Assembly: GCF_014654205.1 (NCBI RefSeq)
Contig: NZ_BNAW01000004.1
Location: forward strand, 283,369 to 347,368
Direction of reading: 5' to 3'
From: Amycolatopsis bullii
GTDB lineage: Bacteria > Actinomycetota > Actinomycetes > Mycobacteriales > Pseudonocardiaceae
Length of the DNA stretch: 64,000 bases
In this document: piece by piece, positions 41,503 through 49,854 of the stretch
How positions within the stretch are numbered: position 1 is the first letter of the stretch
Layout of the letters: every line of letters begins with the position of its first letter
Notes under the pieces: model-generated
The model's database searches: none
What the model was told of the DNA's origin: nothing
The model's input: the letters and a program-made list of their open reading frames with translations, nothing else
Position numbers and translations under genes: made by a program

Positions 41503-43851
41503 ATGTCTCCGGTCGTCGACTCGAACCGCTCGGGCGCCCTTTCCGTGCCCTGGGGCACGAGCGCGGTCGACCGGCGGCCCAAGCTGGCGACCTACCTCGC
41601 CGGCTCGATCATCACCGTGGTCGTCGCCGGCTTCGGGGCCGTGCTGCTCGCCGGCCTCATCCCCCAGTCGGTGAGCCCGGTCGCGGCCGGTTACGCCATC
41701 CTCGCGGTCGCGCTGCTCCTCGCCATCCAGCTGCTCCACTTCAGCAGGCCGTCGGTCCGCCTCGACACGAGGACCAGCCGGGTCCTGCTGGTCGTGCTGG
41801 CCCTGCTGGGCTACGTGCCGGTCCTCACCTTCGACGCCATGTGGGCGGCGATGCCGGTCTTCTTCGGCGGCGCGGTGGTGCTGGTGCTGCCCGCCCGGTT
41901 CGCGTGGCCCCTCTTCGGCCTCAATCTCGCCGCGGTGCTGTGGATCGAGCTGCGCTACGACACTCCGCTGGAGTCGGTTTACACCGTCCTCGGCGTCGCC
42001 GTCTACAGCCTGGTCTTCGCCCAGCTTCCTCTGATCGCCCGGATGATCCGCGAGCTGAACCTCGCCCGGACCGAGCTCGCCCGCCGCGCGGTCGCCGAGC
42101 AGCGCCTGGCCTTCGCCAGGGACCTGCACGACCTGCTCGGCATAAGCCTCTCGGCCATCGCCCTCAAGGGTGAGCTGGTGCACCGCCTGATGCGCAAGTC
42201 GAGCGAGCAGGCGCAGGCCGAGCTGGCCGAGATCACCGCCATCGCGCAGCGCACGCTCTCCGACGTCCGCGCGATGTCCCACGGCTACCGCGTGTCGCTC
42301 GAGAAGGAGTTCCGCACCGCCCAGTCGCTGCTGACCGCCTCCGACATCGCCGTGCGGATCCACCTGGACCAGGGCGACCTGCCGGTCCAGGCGCGCACCC
42401 TGCTCGCCAAGGTGCTGCAGGAGGGCGTCACCGACGTCCTGCGCCACAGCGACGTCGAACACTGCGAAATCGCAGTCCAGCAGCGGCACGGCCGGGTGTC
42501 GCTGGAGATCGTCAACGACGGCGTGGGCCCCGACGACCTGCCCGCGGAGTCCGAGCTGCTCGCCCGGCTGCCGGACGAGGTGGCCGCGCTGGGCGGCACC
42601 GTGCGCAGCGGTATCGGCGAGGACGGCCGGTTCCGGCTGCTCGTCGAGCTGCCGCTGCCGGACCGGATCGAGCCGCCGTCCACCGACGACGGCACCCAGC
42701 CGGCCGACGCGGAGTCGAGGCGGGTCCGGGTGCTCCTGCCGGTCATCTTCACCCTGTTCGGCCTCATGGCCGTCGTGCACGCGCTCCTGCTGACCACGAA
42801 CGGCTGGCACATCGCGCTCGTCGCCGGGTCGCTGGCGGCGCTGCTGACCCTGCAGTTCGCCTACTTCAACCGCCCCTCCACCCGGCTGCGCTCGGGCCAG
42901 AGCATCGCGATGCTCTTCGTCCAGGCCTGCCTGATCTACCTCCCGATGCTGCCGCTGCAAGGGGACTGGGTGAGCTGGCCGTCGCTGCTCATGGGCTGCG
43001 CGCTGCTGGTCCTGCCCCCGGTCGCCGGCTGGCTGGTCTTCGCCGCGAACGCCGGCTTCTACCTCTGGCTCCAGTACGTCGCAGGGCAGGCCGGCGATGA
43101 CGCCCTCTACGCGGTGGCGTTCTCCGCCGGCACGGTGATGGTCGGGCTCATCGTGTTCGGCATGCTGTGGCTGGTCCGGCTGGTCGCCGAGCTCAACCAC
43201 AGCCGGCGGCGGCTGGCCGAGACCGCGGTCGCCGAGGAGCGCCTGCGCTTCGGCCGCGACCTGCACGACCTGCTCGGCATGAGCCTCTCGGCGATCGCGC
43301 TCAAGAGCGAGCTGACGGCCAGGGTGCTGCCACTGGACCGCGACCGGGCGGCCGAGGAGCTGGTCGAGATCCTGGGCCTGACCAGGCAGGCTCTCTCCGA
43401 CGTGCGCTCGGTGGCCAGCGGCTACCGAGAGCTGTCCCTGGACAGCGAGTCCCGCTCGGCCCGCTCCGTGCTCGCCGCCGCCGACGTCCGGGTCCGGATG
43501 GAGATGCTCCAGGACGAGCTGCCCGCGCCGGTCCGCACGGTACTGGCGGTGGTGCTGCGGGAGGGCATCACGAACGTGCTCCGGCACAGCCGGGTGGAGA
43601 CCTGCGAGATCGCCCTGCACCGGGTCGACGGCGGAGTCAGCCTCGAGATCGTCAACGACGGCGTCGAGCGGTCCGGCCCGCGCCCGGTCACCCCGGCCGA
43701 TGCGGCGGAAGACGGAGCCGCGCGGCCCGGCACCGCGTCGGGCAGCGGCATCGGCAACCTGTCCCACCGGGTGGCCGACCTCGGCGGCGAGCTCACCGCC
43801 GGTGTGGTGGACGACGGCCGGTTCCGGTTGCGCGCCGTGGTACCCGTCTGA
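41503..43851 (+). CDS. Tandem two-kinase fusion sensor histidine kinase
   Basis: A 782-residue protein made of two full DesK-like kinases in one chain. Each half has about five membrane helices, a HisKA_3 H-box and a HATPase. First half: His209 in RDLHDLLGISLSAI, but its N-box reads EGVTDVLRHS, so the usual Asn is Asp311, and no glycine-rich G-box is visible. Second half: His588 in RDLHDLLGMSLSAI, N-box EGITNVLRHS with Asn691, and G-box GSGIGNL. The first half is probably unable to bind ATP well while keeping its phospho-acceptor His. ATG 41503 has GGAGG 10 bases upstream; TTG 41497 or starts at 41419/41431 are alternatives. It converges on a LuxR regulator gene (27-base gap), its likely partner. 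Confidence 0.88.
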   Translation: MSPVVDSNRSGALSVPWGTSAVDRRPKLATYLAGSIITVVVAGFGAVLLAGLIPQSVSPVAAGYAILAVALLLAIQLLHFSRPSVRLDTRTSRVLLVVLALLGYVPVLTFDAMWAAMPVFFGGAVVLVLPARFAWPLFGLNLAAVLWIELRYDTPLESVYTVLGVAVYSLVFAQLPLIARMIRELNLARTELARRAVAEQRLAFARDLHDLLGISLSAIALKGELVHRLMRKSSEQAQAELAEITAIAQRTLSDVRAMSHGYRVSLEKEFRTAQSLLTASDIAVRIHLDQGDLPVQARTLLAKVLQEGVTDVLRHSDVEHCEIAVQQRHGRVSLEIVNDGVGPDDLPAESELLARLPDEVAALGGTVRSGIGEDGRFRLLVELPLPDRIEPPSTDDGTQPADAESRRVRVLLPVIFTLFGLMAVVHALLLTTNGWHIALVAGSLAALLTLQFAYFNRPSTRLRSGQSIAMLFVQACLIYLPMLPLQGDWVSWPSLLMGCALLVLPPVAGWLVFAANAGFYLWLQYVAGQAGDDALYAVAFSAGTVMVGLIVFGMLWLVRLVAELNHSRRRLAETAVAEERLRFGRDLHDLLGMSLSAIALKSELTARVLPLDRDRAAEELVEILGLTRQALSDVRSVASGYRELSLDSESRSARSVLAAADVRVRMEMLQDELPAPVRTVLAVVLREGITNVLRHSRVETCEIALHRVDGGVSLEIVNDGVERSGPRPVTPADAAEDGAARPGTASGSGIGNLSHRVADLGGELTAGVVDDGRFRLRAVVPV

Positions 43852-43878
43852 GAGCCGGTTTCCCGGGCGACCGGCGCT

Positions 43879-44484
43879 TCAGATCCAGCCGGACTCCTGG
43901 GCCAGCCGGATCGCGTCCACCCGGTTGCGGGCCCCCAGCTTCGACACCACCGTCGTCAGGTAGTTCCGCACCGTGCCCGCCGACAGGTACAGCCGGGCCG
44001 CCACCTCGACCGTCCCGTACCCCTGCGAGGTCAGCCGCAGCACGTCGAGCTCGCGGCCGGTCAGCGGGCAGTCGTCGCTGTCCCAGGCCGCCAGGGCCAG
44101 GTCGCCGTCCACCATCCGCCGTCCGGCCGCGACGCCGCGGACCGCGTGGGCCAGCTCGCCCGGCGGCGCGTCCTTCAGCAGGAACCCGCTCACCCGCGCG
44201 TCCAGCGCGCGCCTGAGCGTGCCCGGACGGCCCAGGCCGGTGAGGATGAGGGTGCGGCAGCACGGCAGCTGCTCGCGCAGCTCACCGGCCGCGGTGAGGC
44301 CGTCCTTGCCCGGCAGGTCGATGTCGATGATGGCGACGTGCGCTTCGCTGGCCCGGGCCGCGGCAAGGATCTCGGTCCCGGAAGCGACTTCGGCCACCAC
44401 CTCGATGTCGGGCTCCAGCCGCAGCAGCGCCACGAGCGCGCTCCGGACTATGTGCATGTCTTCAGCCACGAGCACTTTGATCAC
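43879..44484 (-). CDS. LuxR/NarL-family response regulator 1
   Basis: A 201-residue response regulator. The receiver domain (1-120) has the acidic pair in VAEDM, the phospho-Asp in AIIDIDLPGKDG (about residue 54) and Lys in GFLLKDAPPGEL (near 103). The NarL-type helix-turn-helix is at 140-200 (LTGRELDVLRLTSQGYGTVEVAARLYLSAGTVRNYL). It is convergent with the tandem kinase gene, so they probably form a two-component system. It is clearly paralogous to the regulator at 46411. Its upstream region holds two 42-base repeats and a 15-base palindrome. Confidence 0.93.
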   Translation of the reverse strand: MIKVLVAEDMHIVRSALVALLRLEPDIEVVAEVASGTEILAAARASEAHVAIIDIDLPGKDGLTAAGELREQLPCCRTLILTGLGRPGTLRRALDARVSGFLLKDAPPGELAHAVRGVAAGRRMVDGDLALAAWDSDDCPLTGRELDVLRLTSQGYGTVEVAARLYLSAGTVRNYLTTVVSKLGARNRVDAIRLAQESGWI

Positions 44485-44614
44485 GAGGCGCCTCCGCCTT
44501 CACAACTCCCCAGGGCCTCAGTTAAACATTTCCGCGGGACTCCCGGTTGGGCCAAGAGGGTTCACCTCGGAAAATGCACGTAAACCTCGAAGCAATTCGA
44601 TCCGACCACAACAG

Positions 44615-44698
44615 GACGCGCTCGGACGACTACCGAAGGTAGAAAAGCCATAGCAAGACGCGCTCGGACGACTACCGAAGGTAGAAAAGCAATAGGTG
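44615..44698. repeat. Two tandem 42-bp direct repeats, each with a small dyad
   Basis: Copies at 44615-44656 and 44657-44698 share their first 34 bases exactly and most of the last 8. Each carries CTACC-GAA-GGTAG, a perfect 5-base dyad. They lie 130-215 bases upstream of the LuxR start codon. This suits a tandem activator or response-regulator site. Confidence 0.9.
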
Positions 44699-44703
44699 CA
44701 TGG

Positions 44704-44718
44704 TGGGAAATTTTCCCA
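44704..44718. promoter_or_regulatory. 15-bp perfect palindrome (candidate operator)
   Basis: TGGGAAATTTTCCCA is a perfect palindrome about a central T, directly beside the 42-base repeats. AT-rich palindromes like this stand out in a 70% GC genome and are typical protein-binding sites. Confidence 0.55.
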
Positions 44719-44751
44719 TCGACTGTCGCCAGTGGATGTCAGGCGCACGCC

Positions 44752-44799
44752 GAGGGAGCCGGCCTCCGGGGCGAATGCACCCGGGAGACCGGCTCCCTC
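44752..44799 (-). terminator. Strong hairpin terminator after the 65-residue peptide gene
   Basis: GAGGGAGCCGG (44752-44762) and CCGGCTCCCTC (44789-44799) form a perfect 11-base stem around a 26-base, partly paired loop. It begins 36 bases after the peptide stop codon on the minus strand. No T-run follows, which is usual for actinobacterial terminators. It makes the peptide gene a single-gene transcript. Confidence 0.7.
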
Positions 44800-44835
44800 A
44801 GGCCCGGACCAGTGCGGACGGCAGCCGGAACGGGC

Positions 44836-45033
44836 TCACGCGGCGAGTTCCACCTCGCGCAGCGCTTCGATGTTCGTCCCGCAAGTGGAGAAGCACACCC
44901 TCGAGTCGACGCGGCTCCCCCATTGTTCGAAACAGTCGATCACGAGACCGGTCTCGATCGAATCGGCGTTTTCGACCTCGACCCCCAGATCGACGAAAAG
45001 CGCGCGGACGTCAGCGGAAATACGTGCGGACAT
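44836..45033 (-). CDS. 65-residue peptide, candidate precursor of the azole RiPP locus
   Basis: A 65-residue acidic peptide that I do not recognise. ATG 45033 has GGGAGA 6 bases upstream. Residues 1-40 are leader-like (MSARISADVRALFVDLG, then VENADSIETGLVIDCFEQ). Residues 41-54 carry the Cys/Ser/Thr-rich part SRVDSRVCFSTCGTN. An acidic tail IEALREVELAA follows. A monocistronic small gene with a strong terminator, amid kinases and regulators and 3.3 kb from SagB and cyclodehydratase genes, suits a highly expressed RiPP precursor. The tail after the CFSTCGT segment is unusual for a linear azole peptide. It could instead be a small regulatory protein. Confidence 0.65.
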   Translation of the reverse strand: MSARISADVRALFVDLGVEVENADSIETGLVIDCFEQWGSRVDSRVCFSTCGTNIEALREVELAA

Positions 45034-45489
45034 TGAGGTCTCCCAGTGGCGAAGTAGAAAGCTTCACGTGCCATAAATAGTCCGCTCGCGTACCGCCGGG
45101 AACCAGTGCCCACATCACCGGGCATATGTGTTTTATGCCTGCTCCGTGCAGTGCGGCGACTGCCCCGAATGGAGTATCAGAGGGCAGCAAACGATTGGAT
45201 AACGCCGTTTCGCTCACTTTTCGCGTTCGCGCCGCCGCGATACGCGACGGGAATGCACGGCCATCCATCGGAGGACATACCCGGCCGGGGCCGCCGGAAA
45301 CCGCGGTAGGCGGGCCATATGCAAAACGCATGTCCGGCCCGTGCGAAACCCATCCGGAATGGTGCACTGAGCACTTAAGAAGTAGACAGCGTCCGACCTA
45401 GAGTTCCTGTCGACAAGCATTCCGCCAGCGGCCACGCGTTTCACAGGGGAACGCGGCCACCGACGCCAGGCGAGGGGAGGAGGGCCACC
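45034..45489. other. Divergent promoter region, peptide gene and AraC gene
   Basis: 456 bases of lower-GC DNA without a supported gene. It must hold the promoter of the peptide gene (minus) and of the AraC regulator (plus). GGGGAGGAGG lies just before the AraC ATG. I could not define promoter boxes or repeats with confidence. Confidence 0.55.
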
Positions 45490-46236
45490 ATGGACGAGGT
45501 CGTACGACAGGCCATGGCGCGCGCCATCACGACCATGCGGGACCACCTGGGCGACCGGCTCACCGTCGACGACCTCGCCCGGGCCGCCCTGTTCAGCAAG
45601 TTCCACTTCACCCGTGTGTTCCTGCGGGCGACCGGGCTTTCCCCCGGCCGGTTCCTGTCGGCGCTGCGGCTGGCCGAGGCCAAACGGCTGCTCGCGACGA
45701 CGAGCATCTCCGTGGCCGACATCAGCCACCAGGTCGGCTACAGCAGCGTCGGCACCTTCAGCGCCCGCTTCAGCGGCAGCGTGGGGCTGTCGCCGAGCGG
45801 CTACCGGCAGACCAGGGGCCTGCCGCCGCGGATCCCCGAACGCGCTGACCAGGCCCCCTCGGGCAGCACGCTGCGCGGGAACGTCCGCTGCCCGTACGGG
45901 ACCGCCGGCACCGTATTCGTCGGCTTGTTCCCGGCGAAGATCACCGAAGGCCGTCCCGCGCGGTACGCGATCCTGTCCGGGCCGGGACCGTACGCGCTGG
46001 CCGACGTGCCGCCCGGCGCCTGGTACGTCATCGCCCACACCTTCGCCGCCGGCTACGACGACGACCGCGGGCCACGGCCCTACACCGGGCTCGCCGGCCC
46101 GGTGCCGGTGCACCGCGGGGTCACCGCCGTGCTGGCCGACGTACGGCTGCGGCCGCGCCACAGCTTCGACCCGCCGGTGCTGCTGGCGCTGCCGGACCTG
46201 CGGCCGTCGGCCGTCCGGCGGCCCGTGGCGGTCTGA
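45490..46236 (+). CDS. AraC-family regulator, paralogue of the one at 34.6 kb
   Basis: A 248-residue protein. The AraC domain comes first (about 5-105): LTVDDLARAALFSKFHFTRVFLRATGLSPGRF and AKRLLATTSISVADISHQVGYSSVGTFSARF. A beta-rich C-terminal domain follows (VFVGLFPAKI, then DVPPGAWYVIAHTFA). The same architecture is seen in the enediyne-side AraC protein at 34567, so the two are paralogues. GGGGAGGAGG lies 6 bases before the ATG. It is divergent from the candidate precursor and upstream of LuxR regulator 2 on the same strand, so it probably controls the RiPP locus. Confidence 0.9.
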   Translation: MDEVVRQAMARAITTMRDHLGDRLTVDDLARAALFSKFHFTRVFLRATGLSPGRFLSALRLAEAKRLLATTSISVADISHQVGYSSVGTFSARFSGSVGLSPSGYRQTRGLPPRIPERADQAPSGSTLRGNVRCPYGTAGTVFVGLFPAKITEGRPARYAILSGPGPYALADVPPGAWYVIAHTFAAGYDDDRGPRPYTGLAGPVPVHRGVTAVLADVRLRPRHSFDPPVLLALPDLRPSAVRRPVAV

Positions 46237-46410
46237 CCGCGTCCGCCGAACCGGGAAGGCGGTCACGCCGGGCTTCCGGCCGGCGATCGCGCGTCGTGGG
46301 GACGGCGCCGATCGCCGGCATTCCGGGCGGCGGAAATTGCCTTCCGGCGGGATCCGGTGGCGTACCATTCTCACGGGGAGACGTCCCGCTGGGGGAAGTG
46401 AGGTCACACC

Positions 46411-47016
46411 GTGATCAGAGTTTTGCTGGCCGAGGACATGGATATGGTCCGCGGCGCGCTTGTCGCCTTGCTCAACCTCGAATCCGACATCGAAGTGGTC
46501 GCGGAAGTCGATTCCGGCGACGAGATCCTCCCCGCGGCGAAGGCGGCCCATCCGGACGTCGCCGTCATCGACATCGATCTGCCGGGGAAGGACGGTCTGA
46601 CGGCGGCCACCGAGATCCACGAAAGCCTGCCGGAATGCCACACCCTGATCCTCACCAGCCTCGGCCGGCCGGGCACCGTCCGCCGCGCCCTGGACGCCAA
46701 GGTGAACGGCTTCCTGCTGAAGGACGCGCCTTCGGACAAGCTGGCGAACGCGGTCCGCTCGGTGGCCGTCGGCCGCCGCGTCATCGACAGCGAGCTCGCC
46801 CTGTCCGCCTGGGAAGCCGACGACTGCCCGCTCACCCCCCGTGAGCTGGAGATCCTTTCGCTGGCCGCCCGCGGCCGCAACGTGGCCGACATCGCCGCGG
46901 ACCTGTTCCTGTCGCCCGGAACGGTCCGCAACTACCTGGCCGCGTCCGTGACGAAGCTGAACGCGCGCAACCGGGTCCACGCGATCCGGATCGCCACCGA
47001 AGCCGAATGGCTGTAA
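46411..47016 (+). CDS. LuxR/NarL-family response regulator 2
   Basis: A 201-residue response regulator, the same length as regulator 1 and very similar to it (VLLAEDMDMVRGALVALLNLESDIEVVAEV; VIDIDLPGKDG with the phospho-Asp; GFLLKDAPSDKL). The NarL helix-turn-helix is at about 140-200 (LTPRELEILSLAARGRNVADIAADLFLSPGTVRNYL). It converges on the sensor kinase gene at 47033 (16-base gap), mirroring the arrangement of regulator 1 and the tandem kinase. Cross-talk between the two systems is plausible given the similarity. Confidence 0.93.
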   Translation: MIRVLLAEDMDMVRGALVALLNLESDIEVVAEVDSGDEILPAAKAAHPDVAVIDIDLPGKDGLTAATEIHESLPECHTLILTSLGRPGTVRRALDAKVNGFLLKDAPSDKLANAVRSVAVGRRVIDSELALSAWEADDCPLTPRELEILSLAARGRNVADIAADLFLSPGTVRNYLAASVTKLNARNRVHAIRIATEAEWL

Positions 47017-47032
47017 CGGCTCCGGACGCCGT

Positions 47033-48265
47033 TCACCAGGCCGGTGCCCGCAGCGGGACGACCGCGCACAGCCGGTGCGTCCCGTCCGGCCGCACCCCCA
47101 CCGACAGCTCGCCGCCGAGGGCTTCCACGCGGTAGGCGAGGTTCCGCAGCCCGGAGCCGCGGCTCTCGCCCGCGGGCGGGTCTTCGCCGGCGGGCGGGAC
47201 CCCGTCGTTGGCCACCTGCAGCCGCACCGCGCCCGCCACCGCCACGACCGAGAAGTCGCACCAGGCGGCCTTGCTGTGCCGGATGACGTTCGTGACGCTC
47301 TCGCGCAGGACCGCCGCCAAGGTCGTCGCCACCGGCGACGGCAGGTCGGCGGGCAGCTGCCCGTCGAAGCCGACCGTGATGCCCGCCGCCCGCAGCACCG
47401 AGGCGGCGGACCGGCACTCCTCCGCCAGCGACATCTCCCGGGACCCCGCCGCGATCGCCCGGACGTCCGCCAGCGCCTTGCGGGAGATCGTGAGCAGTTC
47501 GGCCAGCTCGGCCTGCGCGGCCTGCGGGCGGTCGTCGACCAGGCGCCGGATCAGCTCCGCCCTGAGCGTGATCGCCGAGAGGCTCAGGCCGAGCAGGTCG
47601 TGGGTGTCCCGGGAGAACCGGCGGCGTTCCTCGGCGACCACCTGGGCGGCCACCTGGGCGGCGAACTCCCGCCTGCCGTCCTCGTCCGGGGCGGCCGCCC
47701 CGGCGAGCCACGCCAGCCCGAAAACCGCGAAGGCCGTCACCGCGGTGAGCAACGCGGCTCGCAGGCCGTCCGCGACGGCCGCCGGCCCGGCGGCCCGCAC
47801 GGCCAGTGCCCCGGCCCCGGCCGTCACGAGCACCAGCACCGGGACGGCGACGCGCGGCCGGGCCACCAGCGGCAGGCTGCCCAGGAAGAAACAGCTGAAC
47901 ACGGCCCATGCCGCGCCGAACTCCAGCACCGGGGCCAGGCCCAGCAAGGCCTGCAGCGCCAGCGCGGTGCCACGGAACTGGGTCCGCCCGCGCCCGAACG
48001 CGGCCAGGTGGACCAGGACCAGCGTCCCGCCGCACCCGCAGGCGGCCAGGACCACCGCCTCCTGCAGCGCGGTGAGGAGACAGAGCAGCCCGATGGCGAC
48101 GCAGCCGCCGGCGTGCGCGAACCGGCCCGGCCGCGGCGGGAACGGGCGGCCCGCCGGACCGTCCACGGCCCCGGGCCGCGCGGGTCCCGCCCGCGGGACG
48201 AAGCCACGACGGACCCGGCGCTTTCCGGGCCCGGCCGGACCGGCCGGTTTCGCTGCCGAAACCAC
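47033..48265 (-). CDS. DesK-type sensor histidine kinase
   Basis: A 410-residue kinase. An N-terminal basic stretch is followed by about five membrane helices (50-190). The H-box is RDTHDLLGLSLSAITLRAEL near residue 224, the N-box RESVTNVIRHSKAAW near 320, and the G-box GSGLRNLAYRVEALGG near 375. All ATP-binding features are intact, unlike the first half of the tandem kinase. GTG 48265 has GGGGAGG 7-8 bases upstream. Its natural partner is the convergent LuxR regulator 2. It is encoded just downstream of the SagB gene on the same strand (107-base gap), linking sensing to the azole RiPP locus. Confidence 0.9.
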   Translation of the reverse strand: MVSAAKPAGPAGPGKRRVRRGFVPRAGPARPGAVDGPAGRPFPPRPGRFAHAGGCVAIGLLCLLTALQEAVVLAACGCGGTLVLVHLAAFGRGRTQFRGTALALQALLGLAPVLEFGAAWAVFSCFFLGSLPLVARPRVAVPVLVLVTAGAGALAVRAAGPAAVADGLRAALLTAVTAFAVFGLAWLAGAAAPDEDGRREFAAQVAAQVVAEERRRFSRDTHDLLGLSLSAITLRAELIRRLVDDRPQAAQAELAELLTISRKALADVRAIAAGSREMSLAEECRSAASVLRAAGITVGFDGQLPADLPSPVATTLAAVLRESVTNVIRHSKAAWCDFSVVAVAGAVRLQVANDGVPPAGEDPPAGESRGSGLRNLAYRVEALGGELSVGVRPDGTHRLCAVVPLRAPAW

Positions 48266-48372
48266 CGCTGCGCCTCCCCAGTACCCCAGTTGCCCCCTCG
48301 CGGAATCTCCCCAGACGTCCGCCCGGCAAATCTAACAGCCGGAACCGCGATCCGGGCGTTCCCGCCGCAGGC

Positions 48373-49803
48373 TCACCCGGGCAAGTTCAGGACACATTCG
48401 CCGACGCTGACCTCGGCGGGCCACCTCAGCTTCAGCGCCCGGTCGACGCGGTCGCCGGCGTCCACGGGCACGGCGTGCGCGGTCAGCCCCATGGCCTTCG
48501 CGGCGAGGGAGAACACCTGCTGCAGCGCCCCGACGTGGAGCAGGGTCGTGGCGTACGCCGCCCCGCCGAGGACCCAGGCGATCCGCGACATGCGGGCCGT
48601 CATCGTCAGCAGGACCGACGGCCGGGCGTGGCCGCCCGCGGCGACCATCGCCATGTCCAGCAGGCTGTCCAGGACCGGGAGGTCGTCGTTGATCAGGGTG
48701 AGCGTGTGCCACAGCGGGTCGTAGTGGTAGATCCCGCGGGTCAGGTCGTCGCAGCGGTTGATGCCGACGTAGATCTCGAGCTCGTACAGGCAGGCGACGC
48801 TGAAGTACGGCCGTTGCGACGCCTCGTGCGCCGGGCCGCCGGGCAGGTGCGCCGGGCCGACCGAGCGGACCCGGGCCGCCCGGAACAGGAACTCGCCGAT
48901 CTGCCGCGCCGGCAGGGCGCGCTCGCTGAGCTCCGGGCCGATGTGGTCGCGCTCAAGCAGGCTGGTCAGCGTCGGGTCCCTGGCCGCCAGCACGGCCGGG
49001 TCCGGCCGGTACAGCGGGAACGTCGGCCCCGCGGTGACCTGCTTGACCACGGGCGGCTCGCGCATCTCGCGAGCCGCGTCCGGATCCGGCGCCGCCCCCT
49101 TCTGCCAGGTTCGGCTGCGGGTGTGGAACAGCAGGTCGCCCGGCGACCAGACACTGAGGTCGGGCCCGCCGGACTCGGCGAACCCGCCGTCGGGCCGGGC
49201 GAGCAGTACCACCCCGGCGGCGACCAGGAAGGACAGGACGTCGGCCACGACGGCCGAGGGCACCCCGGCCGTCCCGGCCAGCTCGTCGACCGTTCTCGGC
49301 GCGGCCAGCGACGACGCGATCACCACGGCGGGCGAGCTGGACAAGGCGACCTTGTACCGCGCTCCCGCCGACTCGGCGAGCAGCGTGCCACCGTCGGCGC
49401 GCAGCGAGGTGAACCGCGAGAGCCGGACGCGCCGCGCCGCCGGCAGCGGGCCGACCGGGAACGCGGGGTTCTGCGTCACCGGGATCGCCGACAGCAGCGG
49501 CCCCTGGCCGTCGTTGAGCGCGAGGGAGTGCACCACCGAACCGGAGAGCCGGGTGAGCACCTTCCGCAGCGACACCCGCGACTCGTCCTGGCCGTCCACG
49601 GCCAGGTTGGCCATGGTCACCGGGCCGAGCGCCATCCGGTCGAGCGACGCGCGGACTTCCTCGGGCGTGCCGGGGAACTCGTACTCCCCCCACCACGTGA
49701 CGGCGACGAGCGTCCCGTCGTCCGCGGCTTCGAGCAGGGTGTCCTCGGTCAGGGACAGCAACCGGATCGTTTCGGCGCGTCCCTCCGGGCTGTCGGGGGT
49801 CAA
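48373..49803 (-). CDS. SagB-type FMN dehydrogenase (azoline to azole)
   Basis: A 476-residue protein. The N-terminal 220 residues are a helical/beta substrate-recognition part. From about 260 comes a nitroreductase-like SagB domain: RALPARQIGEFLFRAARVR, then RPYFSVACLYELEIYVGINRCDDLTRGIYHYDPLWHTLTLI, then ARMSRIAWVLGGAAYATTLLHVGALQQVFSLAAKAMGL. SagB enzymes use FMN to oxidise azolines to azoles after cyclodehydration. TTG 49803 is chosen because GGAG lies 7 bases upstream and no better start follows. It lies 51 bases after the cyclodehydratase gene in the same operon. Azoles, not only azolines, are therefore the expected product of this locus. Confidence 0.9.
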   Translation of the reverse strand: MTPDSPEGRAETIRLLSLTEDTLLEAADDGTLVAVTWWGEYEFPGTPEEVRASLDRMALGPVTMANLAVDGQDESRVSLRKVLTRLSGSVVHSLALNDGQGPLLSAIPVTQNPAFPVGPLPAARRVRLSRFTSLRADGGTLLAESAGARYKVALSSSPAVVIASSLAAPRTVDELAGTAGVPSAVVADVLSFLVAAGVVLLARPDGGFAESGGPDLSVWSPGDLLFHTRSRTWQKGAAPDPDAAREMREPPVVKQVTAGPTFPLYRPDPAVLAARDPTLTSLLERDHIGPELSERALPARQIGEFLFRAARVRSVGPAHLPGGPAHEASQRPYFSVACLYELEIYVGINRCDDLTRGIYHYDPLWHTLTLINDDLPVLDSLLDMAMVAAGGHARPSVLLTMTARMSRIAWVLGGAAYATTLLHVGALQQVFSLAAKAMGLTAHAVPVDAGDRVDRALKLRWPAEVSVGECVLNLPG

Positions 49804-49854
49804 CGGGTGCTCCTACGCGAGGGGTGAAGTGCTCTTCCGGGACACTCCAGGGTG

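Larger units (their letters stand above)
44485..44835. other. Repeat- and hairpin-rich intergenic region
   Basis: 351 bases between the LuxR gene and the 65-residue peptide gene, both on the minus strand. It holds two 42-base repeats, a 15-base palindrome and a strong hairpin. A minus-strand frame (44748-44518) passes through the repeats in phase, but it has no ribosome site and a GTG start; see findings. Confidence 0.7.
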
